From Treponema sp. (GTDB taxonomy: Bacteria; Spirochaetota; Spirochaetia; Treponematales; Treponemataceae): a stretch of DNA of 64,000 nucleotides. The notes beneath the pieces were generated by a model, which saw nothing but the letters and a program-made list of their open reading frames with translations, was not told the DNA's origin and made no database searches. The translations under genes were made by a program, and so were the position numbers. The stretch spans positions 20,355 to 84,354 of the forward strand of contig JAILIC010000066.1 in NCBI GenBank assembly GCA_024695475.1, in the 5' to 3' direction. This document shows, one piece after another, positions 33,566-42,942 of this stretch; the stretch's first letter is position 1, and the number at the start of each line of letters is the position of its first letter.

Positions 33566-34810
33566 ATGAATACATTTAAAGTTGCTGATCTAAAAGAAAA
33601 TACGTATTTTACAGACGAAGTTTTTCTTGATAAGACTTTTATATTGCTCAATAATGCTACTCCTTTGACAAAGGATATGATAAAGGCTTTGCAGGTTTGG
33701 AGTTTTACCGACATTTATTCAGAAGGTACTATTCAGCTTGCTCGTACGACAGCTGCAGGAACTCAAAAAAATGATTTTGCCCCTGATATGCCTAAAAAAA
33801 ATCCTGCCGAGTCCCTTGAACGCAGCATGGAAGGAATTCCAAAGTTTGTTGAAGGCGAATACACCGAAGACGAAAAAATAGCTTCAGTCCAATCGGTCTA
33901 TGATGAGTATTTGAAGTATGTGGCAAAAGTATATACGCGTTATGCAACTCATAAAGAATTGGATATCGAGGAAATGTCGAAAGAGATACGTGAGTTGTGT
34001 TTATTTATAAAAGATAATAAGAACTATCTTTTGCGTATTACTCCAACATCTGAAGATCATTCTAAAAACTATCTTGTTAATCATTCCTTACGATCTACTA
34101 TTATTTCAATTGCTATTGGCTACCAGATGCGCATACCATTGCCAAAATTAATGGAACTGGGTATTACCGCTTTATTGCATGAAATAGGTATGCTCCGTTT
34201 GCCTCCGCAGATGTATATTACTGACAGGATATTATCACAGTCGGAACGCAAGCAGATACAAGCTCATCCTTTGTTTAGCTTTCAGGTATTAAAAGATGCT
34301 AATTTTCCACTTATAATGCAACTAGGGGTGCTTGAACATCATGAAAAAGAAAATGGTACTGGATACCCACAGCATTTGACTGGTGATAAGATCAGTCTCT
34401 ATGCAAAAATTGTAGCAGTCGCTTGTACCTATGAAGCTATTACTGCAAGTAGAGATTATAAAGAAGCATCATCTGCTTCTCAGGCAATGATTGAGTTGCT
34501 GAAAAATGCAGCTGGTCAGTATGATGCTGTTGTCATAAAAGCACTCTTGTTTACATTGTCTTTGTATCCAATTGGTGGTTTTGTCTTGTTAAAAAATGGT
34601 AAGATTGGTCAGGTTGTTGATGTAAATGCCAATATGCCTAAAAATCCTATTGTTGAGATTCCTGGCGAACGGGATGAAAAAGGCATGATATGTAAATTCC
34701 AGACCAATGATGGCGACTTGGCTGTTGTACGAGCGCTTACAAAGAAAGAAGTTGACGAGTTTGTAAAAAAAATGCAGTCGGTACGGCGACCGATACTTCG
34801 CAAATTCTAG
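33566..34810 (+). CDS. HD-GYP-type protein with degenerate metal site
   Basis: HD-GYP proteins hydrolyse cyclic di-GMP with a two-metal site. This 414-residue protein has an N-terminal DUF3391-like region and a C-terminal HD-GYP fold: NHSLRSTIISIA, LLHEIGMLRLP, HPLFSFQVLKD, EHHEKENGTGYPQHL. The defining HD pair is His205-Glu206, and the Asp expected in the later VADVFDAL-type helix is Cys (VACTYEAI). The GYP motif itself is intact (266-268). The ATG at 33566 follows GGAAGG by about 10 nt; an earlier in-frame start has no such site. It may sense rather than degrade the nucleotide. Confidence 0.75.
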   Translation: MNTFKVADLKENTYFTDEVFLDKTFILLNNATPLTKDMIKALQVWSFTDIYSEGTIQLARTTAAGTQKNDFAPDMPKKNPAESLERSMEGIPKFVEGEYTEDEKIASVQSVYDEYLKYVAKVYTRYATHKELDIEEMSKEIRELCLFIKDNKNYLLRITPTSEDHSKNYLVNHSLRSTIISIAIGYQMRIPLPKLMELGITALLHEIGMLRLPPQMYITDRILSQSERKQIQAHPLFSFQVLKDANFPLIMQLGVLEHHEKENGTGYPQHLTGDKISLYAKIVAVACTYEAITASRDYKEASSASQAMIELLKNAAGQYDAVVIKALLFTLSLYPIGGFVLLKNGKIGQVVDVNANMPKNPIVEIPGERDEKGMICKFQTNDGDLAVVRALTKKEVDEFVKKMQSVRRPILRKF

Positions 34811-35568
34811 TTAAAGAAATCGTGAGTGTGTTTTAATTCCTCTTTAAATGCATCATCGATGATAGGCGGATGTGCTTCGAAATAAAGTATCTGTTTTAGT
34901 TCTTCACTGGTGCGGACACCCCATACAGGTACTACATTTTCGTATTGGTGCAAAAAGCCAAAAGCCAAAGGAATATTCTGTACGAGCCCACTGTACAAGG
35001 GCTTCATTGCTATAAAACCAACATCATACTCTTGAGCAAGCGTGACTAATTCTTGAGAAGTTTCGTCGGTAAGTACATTAAAAGGATATTGGATAGCTTC
35101 ATAGAGCCCGTTTAGTATTGCATGATATGCAATAGAATGGGTTTGAGAGGTGAGCCCGATGTGACGGATTTTACCTGATTGTTTTAGTTTTATCAGTGCT
35201 TTGTATATACCATCTTTTCCATCGGGTTCTGGCATAATATTTTCAGTTTCGTATTGGAACAAATCTACATAGTCACTCTGCAAAGCAATAAGACTGTCTT
35301 CCAGATCAGCGACGAGTTCTGTAGCATCTTTTGCGCTGCTTTTTGTTGCTAATATGACATTCTGACGAATACCATGCAAACAGGAACCGAGTCGTTTTTC
35401 ACTTTCAGGAGTAGAGTGGGCTGTGTCAAAAAAGTTGATCCCATCATCATATGCCTGATGTACCAATTTTACAGCATCTTCAACATTGGCAATGTCTTTG
35501 AGGGACATTGCTCCAAATGCCGTGCGACTGACCATCAGATTAGATTTGCCGAGTGCTATGTATTCCAT
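34807..35568 (-). CDS. aldo/keto reductase-family protein with altered catalytic tetrad
   Basis: A 253-residue TIM-barrel protein of the NADPH aldo/keto reductase family: MEYIALGKSNLMVSRTAFG, FFDTAHSTPESEKRLG, VILATKSSAKD, SDYVDLFQYETEN, GKIRHIGLTSQTHSI. Of the tetrad Asp-Tyr-Lys-His, Asp48 and Lys76 are kept, but the Tyr position is Thr53 and the His position is Glu107. It may be inactive, or use different chemistry. It is also shorter than usual (~310), lacking much of the C-terminal cofactor region. Its end overlaps the HD-GYP stop by 4 nt. Confidence 0.7.
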   Translation of the reverse strand: MEYIALGKSNLMVSRTAFGAMSLKDIANVEDAVKLVHQAYDDGINFFDTAHSTPESEKRLGSCLHGIRQNVILATKSSAKDATELVADLEDSLIALQSDYVDLFQYETENIMPEPDGKDGIYKALIKLKQSGKIRHIGLTSQTHSIAYHAILNGLYEAIQYPFNVLTDETSQELVTLAQEYDVGFIAMKPLYSGLVQNIPLAFGFLHQYENVVPVWGVRTSEELKQILYFEAHPPIIDDAFKEELKHTHDFFN

Positions 35569-35583
35569 ACTGATTACAACCGA

Positions 35584-37023
35584 TTATGCTTCAGGACGAA
35601 CAAATTTGTAATTGCGGATGCTTTCATGGATTTTTGCAATTAAATCCTTACGTGCAACACGAATTTGTTCCATGGTATCTCTGAAACGGATAGTGACGGT
35701 GTCATCTTCTTTTGTCTGTGGATCGATTGTTACACAGAATGGTGTACCAACTTCATCTTGGCGGCGATATCGTTTACCGATAGAACCACTTGCGTCATAA
35801 TCGGTGACAAAGTCTTCTTTGAGTTCATGCTGAATCTCTTTTGCCAATTCTGCCAAACCATCTTTTTTCATGACTGGCAATACACCAACGGTGATAGGTG
35901 CCAGACGTGGATCAAGATGCAATACAGTACGATAGTCATCATTTCCATCAGTTCCGAGATTTTGTTCTTCGTATGCTTCACACAAGAACATCAGGAAGTT
36001 GCGGTTAAGACCTGCAGAGGTCTCTACAACATATGGAATATATTTCTTGTTTCCATCTTCCTGATCCATATATGACATATCTTTGCCACTGTACTCAGTG
36101 TGCTGAGATAAGTCAAAGTCTGTGCGGCTGTGGATACCTTCGATTTCTTCAAATCCAATTGGAAAGTTGTACTGGATGTCGTAAGCGTCTTTTGCATAGT
36201 GAGCAAGCTTATCATGGTGATGCCAGTTCAAGTTCTTTTCGCTGATACCATATTTGAGATAGAAGTTCCAGCGTTCTGTTCTCCAGCGAGAGAATGTTTC
36301 GTCTTCGGTACCTGGCTTACAGAAGTACTCCATTTCCATCTGTTCAAATTCACAGGTACGGAAAATGAAGTTTTTGAAGATAATTTCGTTGCGGAATGAT
36401 TTACCAACTTGTGCAACACCAAAAGGAATTTTCATACGGTTAGACTGTACGATATTTTTAAAATCGGTAAAGATACCCTGACATGTCTCTGGACGCAAAT
36501 AAATCAAAGATGCATCTGTTGCTACCGGTCCAAGATGAGTCTTGAACATCAAATTGAATTCACGAACATCTGTATAGTTATGTTTGCCACAGGTTGGACA
36601 GTTGATGTTATTGTCTTCAACAAACTGCTTCATTTCCTCATGGCTCATGGTATCAATTGGTTTTGCAGGTGTGATTTTGTGAGATGCACAATACTCTTCG
36701 ATAAGCTGGTCTGCACGGAAACGGGCTTTACATTCCATACAATCAATCATTGGGTCACTGAAGTGTGCAACGTGACCTGATGCTTCCCAAGTGCGATGAT
36801 GTTGGAAGATGGCAGAGTCAAGACCAACTACATCATCGTGCAGTTGTGTCATGTAATGCCACCATGCATTCTGTATATTTCTTTTAAATTCTACACCAAG
36901 CGGACCATAATCCCAAGCACCAGCCTGTCCACCGTAAATTTCACTTGCTTGATAGACAAAACCACGTCGTTTACAAAGACTTATGATCTTATCCAAGGTA
37001 CATTTGTGTTCATCATTAGCCAT
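35584..37023 (-). CDS. glyS: glycyl-tRNA synthetase, dimeric type
   Basis: Class II synthetase charging tRNA-Gly in a single chain, the type shared with eukaryotes, archaea and some bacteria rather than the alpha/beta tetramer. The 479 residues show CKRRGFVYQASEIYGG, GAWDYGPLGVEFKRN, RPETCQGIFTDFKN, QVGKSFRNEI, FEQMEMEYFC, and near the end a typical anticodon-binding domain (LAPITVGVLPVMKKD, SIGKRYRRQDEVGTPFC). A zinc-type Cys pair is present in CMECKARF and CPTCGKHN. AAGGAG precedes the ATG. The upstream 169 bases show no T-box. Confidence 0.94.
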   Translation of the reverse strand: MANDEHKCTLDKIISLCKRRGFVYQASEIYGGQAGAWDYGPLGVEFKRNIQNAWWHYMTQLHDDVVGLDSAIFQHHRTWEASGHVAHFSDPMIDCMECKARFRADQLIEEYCASHKITPAKPIDTMSHEEMKQFVEDNNINCPTCGKHNYTDVREFNLMFKTHLGPVATDASLIYLRPETCQGIFTDFKNIVQSNRMKIPFGVAQVGKSFRNEIIFKNFIFRTCEFEQMEMEYFCKPGTEDETFSRWRTERWNFYLKYGISEKNLNWHHHDKLAHYAKDAYDIQYNFPIGFEEIEGIHSRTDFDLSQHTEYSGKDMSYMDQEDGNKKYIPYVVETSAGLNRNFLMFLCEAYEEQNLGTDGNDDYRTVLHLDPRLAPITVGVLPVMKKDGLAELAKEIQHELKEDFVTDYDASGSIGKRYRRQDEVGTPFCVTIDPQTKEDDTVTIRFRDTMEQIRVARKDLIAKIHESIRNYKFVRPEA

Positions 37024-37192
37024 TTTTTTGTTACTCCTTTAGCGACACTGGCTGCGCCGCATTTCAGTATTAATGAAGACAGAATAGCATAAATTAAAGG
37101 GGGTGTATAGGGTACTGGGAAAAAGAAACAGTATGTCTCTGGAAGAGCCAAAGTATCCTCAAGAATGCAAGATCAACCTCTACAATTTCGTT

Positions 37193-39031
37193 TTAGATAG
37201 AAGCCATCGCATTTTGATACTCGGTAATAGCGTGACAGAGCTCTTCATAGATGATACGGGACTGTTGCAACGTTTTACGATGTGGGGAGTCTGAAAAGGT
37301 ATACCCCTGCATAATGCTGTTTAGTTTTTTTTCGGTAGGGAATATAAGAGATACGGCATCTTTACCTTTATGCATACGTATCGTTGTGTCAATTTGTTCT
37401 AATTTTGAAAAAACTTTTTCGTAGTCAGGATTTTGCTTTTCCAAAACGGCATTGCATTCATATTGTCCTTTTTTTGCGATGTGATACAAATCGTCAAGCG
37501 TTTTTTTGAGTTCTGTAAGGACGTTTTGATATTGTATGTCGGTAATAGTAACTTGGTGTTGTTCGCTGGTAGTCCAAAAAGCTTCCTTTTGTTCTTTTTT
37601 ATCATTTTGAGCGAGCAGGGTGTCCACTGGGGTTACGACCATGCCGGGAATACGAATACCTTTTGGATTTAGTGTGTATGTTACTGCCGTATGTGTATCG
37701 GCGATTTTACTTTCAAACCACCAGGCAAAGAGTTTCATGCGCTGGTCGGTAAGCACTGGATTATCGTCAAAATCAGTTGCCCACTCTGTTGTGGCACTAA
37801 AAAGCATTTGTGTGACACTCTTTTCGGCGGGGGATAGTAATGTTGCACTTCTGTGTATAGCTTCTTCAAACGTACTGCCAGTAATATGTGTCTTTTTATC
37901 TGGATAACTTAAATCTAAACCACAGACATAAATGGCAGGACTGCCGATGTATCGTGCAAAGTCCCAAGCACTGGTTGCAACGGAACCGCCTGCCTGCAGA
38001 GTACCTTTAGAACCAAGCTTTTTTTCAAAGTATTGTCCAAGTGGAAACAATGATGAACAGGATACGATTTTACGACACGGAAAACGATATACTGTTGGAT
38101 AGGCTGCCGACTCTGTTATTAATACGGAGTGTGGGGCATGGAGCCCTGCGATATGTTGTGCTGCCCAGTATTGAGGATCAACCAGGATGATAAAATCTGG
38201 TTCCACACCATAACGGAGACAGGCTCGCAGTGCTGTATCGACACAAATGATGATAGCCTTGTTTTTGATTGCAACCAGATGGGGAAGAATGGCTTCGAGG
38301 GATGGTCCTGCCGCAAGTACTACTGACGGGATGTTTTTTGCCATGTCCTTATAGATATGTATCCCATCTCCGGTAACAAATTGATGGAGATTGCGACAGC
38401 TGTTTTTGAGCCACAATCCCGCAAAACGATCTAGGGTGTTTGTATTAATAGCTTCCTTTTGTTTATTTCGTTCTATAAGTCTCTGTAACTCAGCAAAATA
38501 GGGAGCTGCATGCATAGTTTGATTTTGCTGTGCATAAAAATCACAATGATGGATTGTGCTCTTTTCTATCAGGGCTAAAGCTGTTTGTGTAGGGCATCCC
38601 ACTGCAAGAATACATTGATCATGGGTCAGTACTGCACTCCAGTCTGCAAGGAGCAGGGAGGCAAAAAAGTGTAAGATATCCGGCTCTATAATAATCAGCT
38701 CTCTTGTAGGAAAAGTTTTTGCAAATGCTATAGGTAAGTAACCGATTCCAAAGCCTAAAAAGACTGCCGTATCATGAGTACTTTGCAAGGCTTTTGCAAT
38801 GATTTGTTGTATTTCGCGTTCCGGATTGTACGCTGAGTGAAGAAGAAGATTTCCCTCACGTGCGGTAATCATACCATTTTTAGCTTGTTCAATATGCCAA
38901 AAAGGAAAGAGTGACAATTGCTGTACATCATCGGTTTGTGTGATTTTTGTGATAACCGACTGGTACAGCTCATATAATTGAGGAAAACGATTTTGTAATA
39001 GAATGATGTTGTTATTCCAGATTGAGTTCAA
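37193..39031 (-). CDS. DUF115 / motility-associated (Maf-like) glycosyltransferase-family protein
   Basis: A 612-residue protein with a MAF/DUF115 (MptE-like) core: VVLAAGPSLEAILPHLVAIK, IICVDTALRACLRYGVEPD, FIILVDPQYWA, and later YVCGLDLSYPDKKTH. Maf-like proteins add nonulosonic sugars to flagellin in several bacteria. Spirochaete flagellins are known to be modified, but no flagellar gene is nearby here. The N-terminal ~200 residues are a conserved Rossmann-like extension (VFLGFGIGYLPIAFAKTFP). It overlaps the PBP gene by 20 nt, making it the last of a lepB-PBP-DUF115 operon. A role in envelope glycosylation is inference. Confidence 0.68.
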   Translation of the reverse strand: MNSIWNNNIILLQNRFPQLYELYQSVITKITQTDDVQQLSLFPFWHIEQAKNGMITAREGNLLLHSAYNPEREIQQIIAKALQSTHDTAVFLGFGIGYLPIAFAKTFPTRELIIIEPDILHFFASLLLADWSAVLTHDQCILAVGCPTQTALALIEKSTIHHCDFYAQQNQTMHAAPYFAELQRLIERNKQKEAINTNTLDRFAGLWLKNSCRNLHQFVTGDGIHIYKDMAKNIPSVVLAAGPSLEAILPHLVAIKNKAIIICVDTALRACLRYGVEPDFIILVDPQYWAAQHIAGLHAPHSVLITESAAYPTVYRFPCRKIVSCSSLFPLGQYFEKKLGSKGTLQAGGSVATSAWDFARYIGSPAIYVCGLDLSYPDKKTHITGSTFEEAIHRSATLLSPAEKSVTQMLFSATTEWATDFDDNPVLTDQRMKLFAWWFESKIADTHTAVTYTLNPKGIRIPGMVVTPVDTLLAQNDKKEQKEAFWTTSEQHQVTITDIQYQNVLTELKKTLDDLYHIAKKGQYECNAVLEKQNPDYEKVFSKLEQIDTTIRMHKGKDAVSLIFPTEKKLNSIMQGYTFSDSPHRKTLQQSRIIYEELCHAITEYQNAMASI

Positions 39032-40892
39032 TGGTCATGTTCTCTGTAATGGGAGTACCAGCTGGCGGCGTTTGATTGTTAACCCACCCATTACCATTAA
39101 TGATGATATTTATATCGGTTCGGTCAAGCAAGGGGAGAAGATCTCGTTTAGACATACCGGTAAAATCTGGCAAATCTGAACCAATTTTGATAGGAGTATT
39201 GCTTTTTATGGATATATGCCCGGAGTGTGCAAGAGATGTTGCACTACCGCGGTTCATGCCGAGATGATCGATGATGGTATCAGCAGCTTCTGCAATAACA
39301 GGAGCAACAATACGTCCTGCGTAAGTCTCTCCCTGGGCCTTTTCGATGACAATGTAGAGTATAATTTCAGGATCCTCGATAGGAAATATAGCCAGACAGT
39401 TTGATAAAAAGTCCGTATCGCTGTAACCACCGTGTACAGGGTCTGCCATTTGTGCAGTTCCGGTTTTTACACCGATAGAAATGTCTCCCAGTTGTGCACG
39501 GTGACCAGTACCTGATTCTGCTGTTGTTTCCATACAACTTAAGATATAGTTTGCCGTCGTTTGCTTGAATAAGCGGTTTTCAAATACTGGAGTATGAATA
39601 AACGTATCTTTGCCATCATAGGTAGCTAGTTTATGGATGATAGACAGTTTTATCGGAATGCCTCCATTGGCAATGGCCGTTGCTGCATGTACCATCTGCA
39701 ATGCAGAGACACTTATTTCTTGTCCCATTGCCATGGTCGGTTTTGAACGTGCAGACCAGAGTTTGTCTGATGTTGATTTTACCAATCCCGTGGTTTCGCC
39801 AGGGAGTTCGATATCGGTACGGGAACCAAATCCCATGGCATGTATCCGAGCTAAAAAGGTTTCGGCATCAATTTTATCACTTATTTGAGCAAGCGCATCG
39901 TTACAGGAATATTTGAGTGCCTCTCTTGCCGTCACCCAGCCATGATGTTCGAGACACTTGATGCGGATATTTTCATTGCCTGCTTTTTTTTCATATATAC
40001 CATCACAATAAAAAGAATCATTAGGGGATATGCCACCCATTTCGATTAATGTTGCAACGGTAAAAATCTTAAATACAGAACCTGGCTCATAAGCGTCCAT
40101 TGCGGGACGGTCCCGTCGCTCCTCACTTGAGGCATTACTAAAATTATTCAAATCAGCTGATGGAAAACTGATGTAGGAAAGAATTTCTCCGTTTTTGGCA
40201 TTAGCTGCAATCAGCATCATGCTGGCAGCTTGTGTTGTCTCCATAGCATTATGTGCTATTTTTTCGAGTTTGTATTGGAGATTTGCATCAAGGGTTACAT
40301 ACACATTTTGACCGTGTGTGGTATTTTGATTGCCAAGCTTAGGATTTGGACTGAGCGTATTTTGCATGGAGTACTCAACACCTGATAATCCTTTGCCATC
40401 ATCACCCATATAGCCGATGATTTGTGATGCAAGTGAGTTTTCTGGGTAGACACGTCCTGGTATGGTATCAAAACGTACACCAGTATATTTACCATCAGAT
40501 ATGATCTTGCTTAGTTCGTCATATGTTGCCTGATCCAGTTTTTTGCGTATGTAAATAAATCGGCTGGTTGACTCCTGTATTTTTTTAATCATGTCAGCTT
40601 CATCTTCTGGAGTAAGAGACAGGATTGGAGCTATGTCATGAACAAGCTTGTCAGGATTTTTTATGACAGTAGGACTGACACCGAGATGATAAAAGTGAGT
40701 TTGGACTGCAAGCGGTTTACCGTTCCTGTCGACAATGGAACCTCGCTCGACTGATGAGCTCTTTTGTACAATTTGGTTTTCTGGCTCAAAAGCAATTTTA
40801 CCATAGGTAATGATGACAACTAACGCAAAACAGAGCGCACAGATACCGATGATAATGGTTTGTATAGGTTTAAAAAAGGAATTCATTTGCAT
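39012..40892 (-). CDS. ftsI: class B penicillin-binding protein with PASTA domain (FtsI/PBP2-like)
   Basis: Septal or lateral-wall D,D-transpeptidase of 626 residues. One N-terminal membrane helix (IIGICALCFALVVIITYG) precedes the PBP dimerisation domain (RGSIVDRNGKPLAVQT). The transpeptidase motifs are SVFK (SxxK, in YEPGSVFKIFTVA), SCN (SxN) and KTGT. A single PASTA domain ends the protein (LPDFTGMSKRDLLPLL). The 3' end overlaps the DUF115 gene by 20 nt and the 5' end overlaps lepB by 10 nt. It probably works in the divisome, but no mur or fts genes flank it. Confidence 0.9.
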   Translation of the reverse strand: MQMNSFFKPIQTIIIGICALCFALVVIITYGKIAFEPENQIVQKSSSVERGSIVDRNGKPLAVQTHFYHLGVSPTVIKNPDKLVHDIAPILSLTPEDEADMIKKIQESTSRFIYIRKKLDQATYDELSKIISDGKYTGVRFDTIPGRVYPENSLASQIIGYMGDDGKGLSGVEYSMQNTLSPNPKLGNQNTTHGQNVYVTLDANLQYKLEKIAHNAMETTQAASMMLIAANAKNGEILSYISFPSADLNNFSNASSEERRDRPAMDAYEPGSVFKIFTVATLIEMGGISPNDSFYCDGIYEKKAGNENIRIKCLEHHGWVTAREALKYSCNDALAQISDKIDAETFLARIHAMGFGSRTDIELPGETTGLVKSTSDKLWSARSKPTMAMGQEISVSALQMVHAATAIANGGIPIKLSIIHKLATYDGKDTFIHTPVFENRLFKQTTANYILSCMETTAESGTGHRAQLGDISIGVKTGTAQMADPVHGGYSDTDFLSNCLAIFPIEDPEIILYIVIEKAQGETYAGRIVAPVIAEAADTIIDHLGMNRGSATSLAHSGHISIKSNTPIKIGSDLPDFTGMSKRDLLPLLDRTDINIIINGNGWVNNQTPPAGTPITENMTIELNLE

Positions 40893-41392
40893 ACAACTTT
40901 CCCTAGTATATCTCCTACAGCGACAAAACCGTAAGTACGGGAGTCTATCGAATATGCATAATTATCTCCTACAGCCAGGAGATATCCTTCTGGTACTTTG
41001 GTACAGGTATGCATCATCTTATATTGTACTTCGGTTAAAGGAATTGTCTGATGCGCTACTGTCATACTATATCCATTTGTGTTGGTATATGTTAGTTCTG
41101 TTCCTGCCGTTGCAATGCATCTTTTTACGACTATTTTATTATCGTATAAATAAATTACAATATCTTCCTGTTTGGGAAAAGCCCATTGTACAAAAAGAGA
41201 ACTTTTCCCTGGTAGGGCAAAACCAAATGCTGCCTTATTTACACATATGATAGACCCGTCATGAATTGTTGGTTCCATTGAGGTACCAGATACTGTTAAA
41301 AAATCTATAAAAAAAAGTTTAACTATGATCCCTACGATGACACCAATGGTTATCCATACAGGTGCTGAAATGTGTGTTTTTTTGTCCAGCAT
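40883..41392 (-). CDS. lepB: signal peptidase I
   Basis: Membrane-anchored Ser-Lys protease that removes signal peptides. It is short (169 residues): one N-terminal helix (ITIGVIVGIIVKLFFIDFL), then the catalytic serine in SGTSMEPTIHDG, the lysine in NKIVVKRCIATAG, and the later box GYLLAVGDNYAYSIDSRTYG with the typical GDN and SxDSR. It is the first gene of the lepB-PBP-DUF115 operon and is divergent from the M23 peptidase gene with 48 bases between. Confidence 0.9.
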   Translation of the reverse strand: MLDKKTHISAPVWITIGVIVGIIVKLFFIDFLTVSGTSMEPTIHDGSIICVNKAAFGFALPGKSSLFVQWAFPKQEDIVIYLYDNKIVVKRCIATAGTELTYTNTNGYSMTVAHQTIPLTEVQYKMMHTCTKVPEGYLLAVGDNYAYSIDSRTYGFVAVGDILGKVVCK

Positions 41393-41440
41393 GATTTCTT
41401 TATTCTAATATGAGGTGTCATTTATGTCGATAGAGAATTT

Positions 41441-42676
41441 ATGGAAATAATAAACTACGTTGGTTCCAATTATAATAGTAAAAAAAATATCTTTTCATAT
41501 CTCAGAATAACTCATAATCGTACATCACGAAAAAGCCGCAGATTATCTCCTGTGACAGGACTTTCAGGACAGGCGGTTTTGCCAAATAGAATGTATATGC
41601 CAACGAGTTCGTATACCCCTTCTGTTTTTTCTATACGAGGAACATTACGATATATTGGAGCTATCATTGATGTCTGTCTGCAATCGTATAAGCGAAACTG
41701 GTATCGCATTACAGTTACTATACTCAGTGCTTGTACAGCAGTGTTTGTGTATGGGCTGTGCATGTATTTTTATAATTTTGCCACACCAGTAGCTTTAAAG
41801 GATATCCCTGTACAGGAACTGGAGATATTGAACGGTATCATGCAGCAGTTTGCCTTGGACTCAATAGGTAAATTTGATGCTGAAGGTAATATCTTAAATG
41901 AAGATGGTACGCTGTTACAGGCCTCGGAGTATTCATTTAATCAACCTGTGTCTTATAAAACTTATACAGTAGTATCTGGTGATACATTGCTTGGTATAAC
42001 ACTCAAATTTGGACTTACCAATATCTCAACGCTTATTGCGGTTAATAACATTGATAATGTACGACAATTACGTTCGGGGCAAAAATTGACGATCCCCTCG
42101 GTAGATGGTCTTACGTATACGGTTCGCAGTGGTGACACGATGCAAGGATTATCTTCTCGCTATAATATTGCGATGGAAGACATTCTTGATGTCAATGATT
42201 TGGACACGAAAGAATTGCAAGTTGGTCAAAAACTCTTTATTCCTGGTGCAAAACTTTCAGCAGAACGTATCCGGCAAGCTATGGGAGAGCAGTTTATATA
42301 TCCTATTGCTTCTGGTTGGAGACTTACGTCTCGTTTTGGACCGCGTCTTGATCCTATTACTGGTGCAAAGTCTCGACATACAGGAATTGATATGGCTGCT
42401 CCAAAAGGTACTCCTATAAAGGCAGCTATGGGTGGTAAGGTTATTGTTGCTGGTTTTTCCAATGTTTTTGGAAACTATGTTATAATAAATCATGGTAATG
42501 GATACCAGTCATTGTATGGACACATGTCTAAGATACTGGTAAAAAAAGGACAGTCTGTAGGACAAGGAGAGCGTGTAGGGGCGGTTGGTTCTACAGGGTA
42601 CTCAACAGGTAATCATCTGCACTTTACGGTATACAAAAATGGTCAGCTGATTGACCCGTTAAGTGTTTTGAAATAA
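41441..42676 (+). CDS. M23 metallopeptidase with two LysM domains
   Basis: Probable peptidoglycan hydrolase or divisome activator of 411 residues. A basic N-terminal cytoplasmic stretch leads to one membrane helix (ITVTILSACTAVFVYGLCMY). Two LysM domains follow (TYTVVSGDTLLGITLKFGLT and TYTVRSGDTMQGLSSRYNIA), then an M23/LytM domain with RHTGIDMAAPKGTP and HLHFTVYKNGQ supplying the HxxxD and HxH zinc ligands. Since all metal ligands appear intact, it should be enzymatically active. It begins an operon with the zinc-ribbon gene and the beta-propeller/NodB-like gene. Confidence 0.87.
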   Translation: MEIINYVGSNYNSKKNIFSYLRITHNRTSRKSRRLSPVTGLSGQAVLPNRMYMPTSSYTPSVFSIRGTLRYIGAIIDVCLQSYKRNWYRITVTILSACTAVFVYGLCMYFYNFATPVALKDIPVQELEILNGIMQQFALDSIGKFDAEGNILNEDGTLLQASEYSFNQPVSYKTYTVVSGDTLLGITLKFGLTNISTLIAVNNIDNVRQLRSGQKLTIPSVDGLTYTVRSGDTMQGLSSRYNIAMEDILDVNDLDTKELQVGQKLFIPGAKLSAERIRQAMGEQFIYPIASGWRLTSRFGPRLDPITGAKSRHTGIDMAAPKGTPIKAAMGGKVIVAGFSNVFGNYVIINHGNGYQSLYGHMSKILVKKGQSVGQGERVGAVGSTGYSTGNHLHFTVYKNGQLIDPLSVLK

Positions 42677-42702
42677 TATTTGAAAATGAAAGAGGTGTGT
42701 TT

Positions 42703-42942
42703 ATGACTTCTGTTCATGTATGCCATTGTTGTGGACGAACTATTGAAAGTGATTTTCTCTATTGTCCTTGGTGTGGTCAGGCTCGTATGCAAAAAAAAGA
42801 CTCTTTAGATGGAGTTTTTGAGCAGCTTGAAGTTATACAAGCAACTGACAGAAATAATCGTCTTTCACATATGCAGGATCAGCTTGATCAATTGGAAAAA
42901 GAATTGAATACTCTCGTATTAAGTACGGAGATGCATAAATGA
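42703..42942 (+). CDS. small zinc-ribbon protein
   Basis: A 79-residue protein with a four-Cys zinc ribbon (CHCCGRTIESDFLYCPWCGQ) followed by a coiled-coil-like helix (MQDQLDQLEKELNTLVL). The ATG at 42703 is preferred over an in-frame GTG at 42697 because GAGG lies at a proper distance before it. Its stop overlaps the ATG of the next gene (ATGA). It may bind or oligomerise through the helix. Function unknown. Confidence 0.65.
   Translation: MTSVHVCHCCGRTIESDFLYCPWCGQARMQKKDSLDGVFEQLEVIQATDRNNRLSHMQDQLDQLEKELNTLVLSTEMHK

Noticed and set aside
37024..37192. T-box leader before the glycyl-tRNA synthetase gene
   Set aside because: No T-box consensus or specifier stem; spirochaetes are not known to use T-boxes here.
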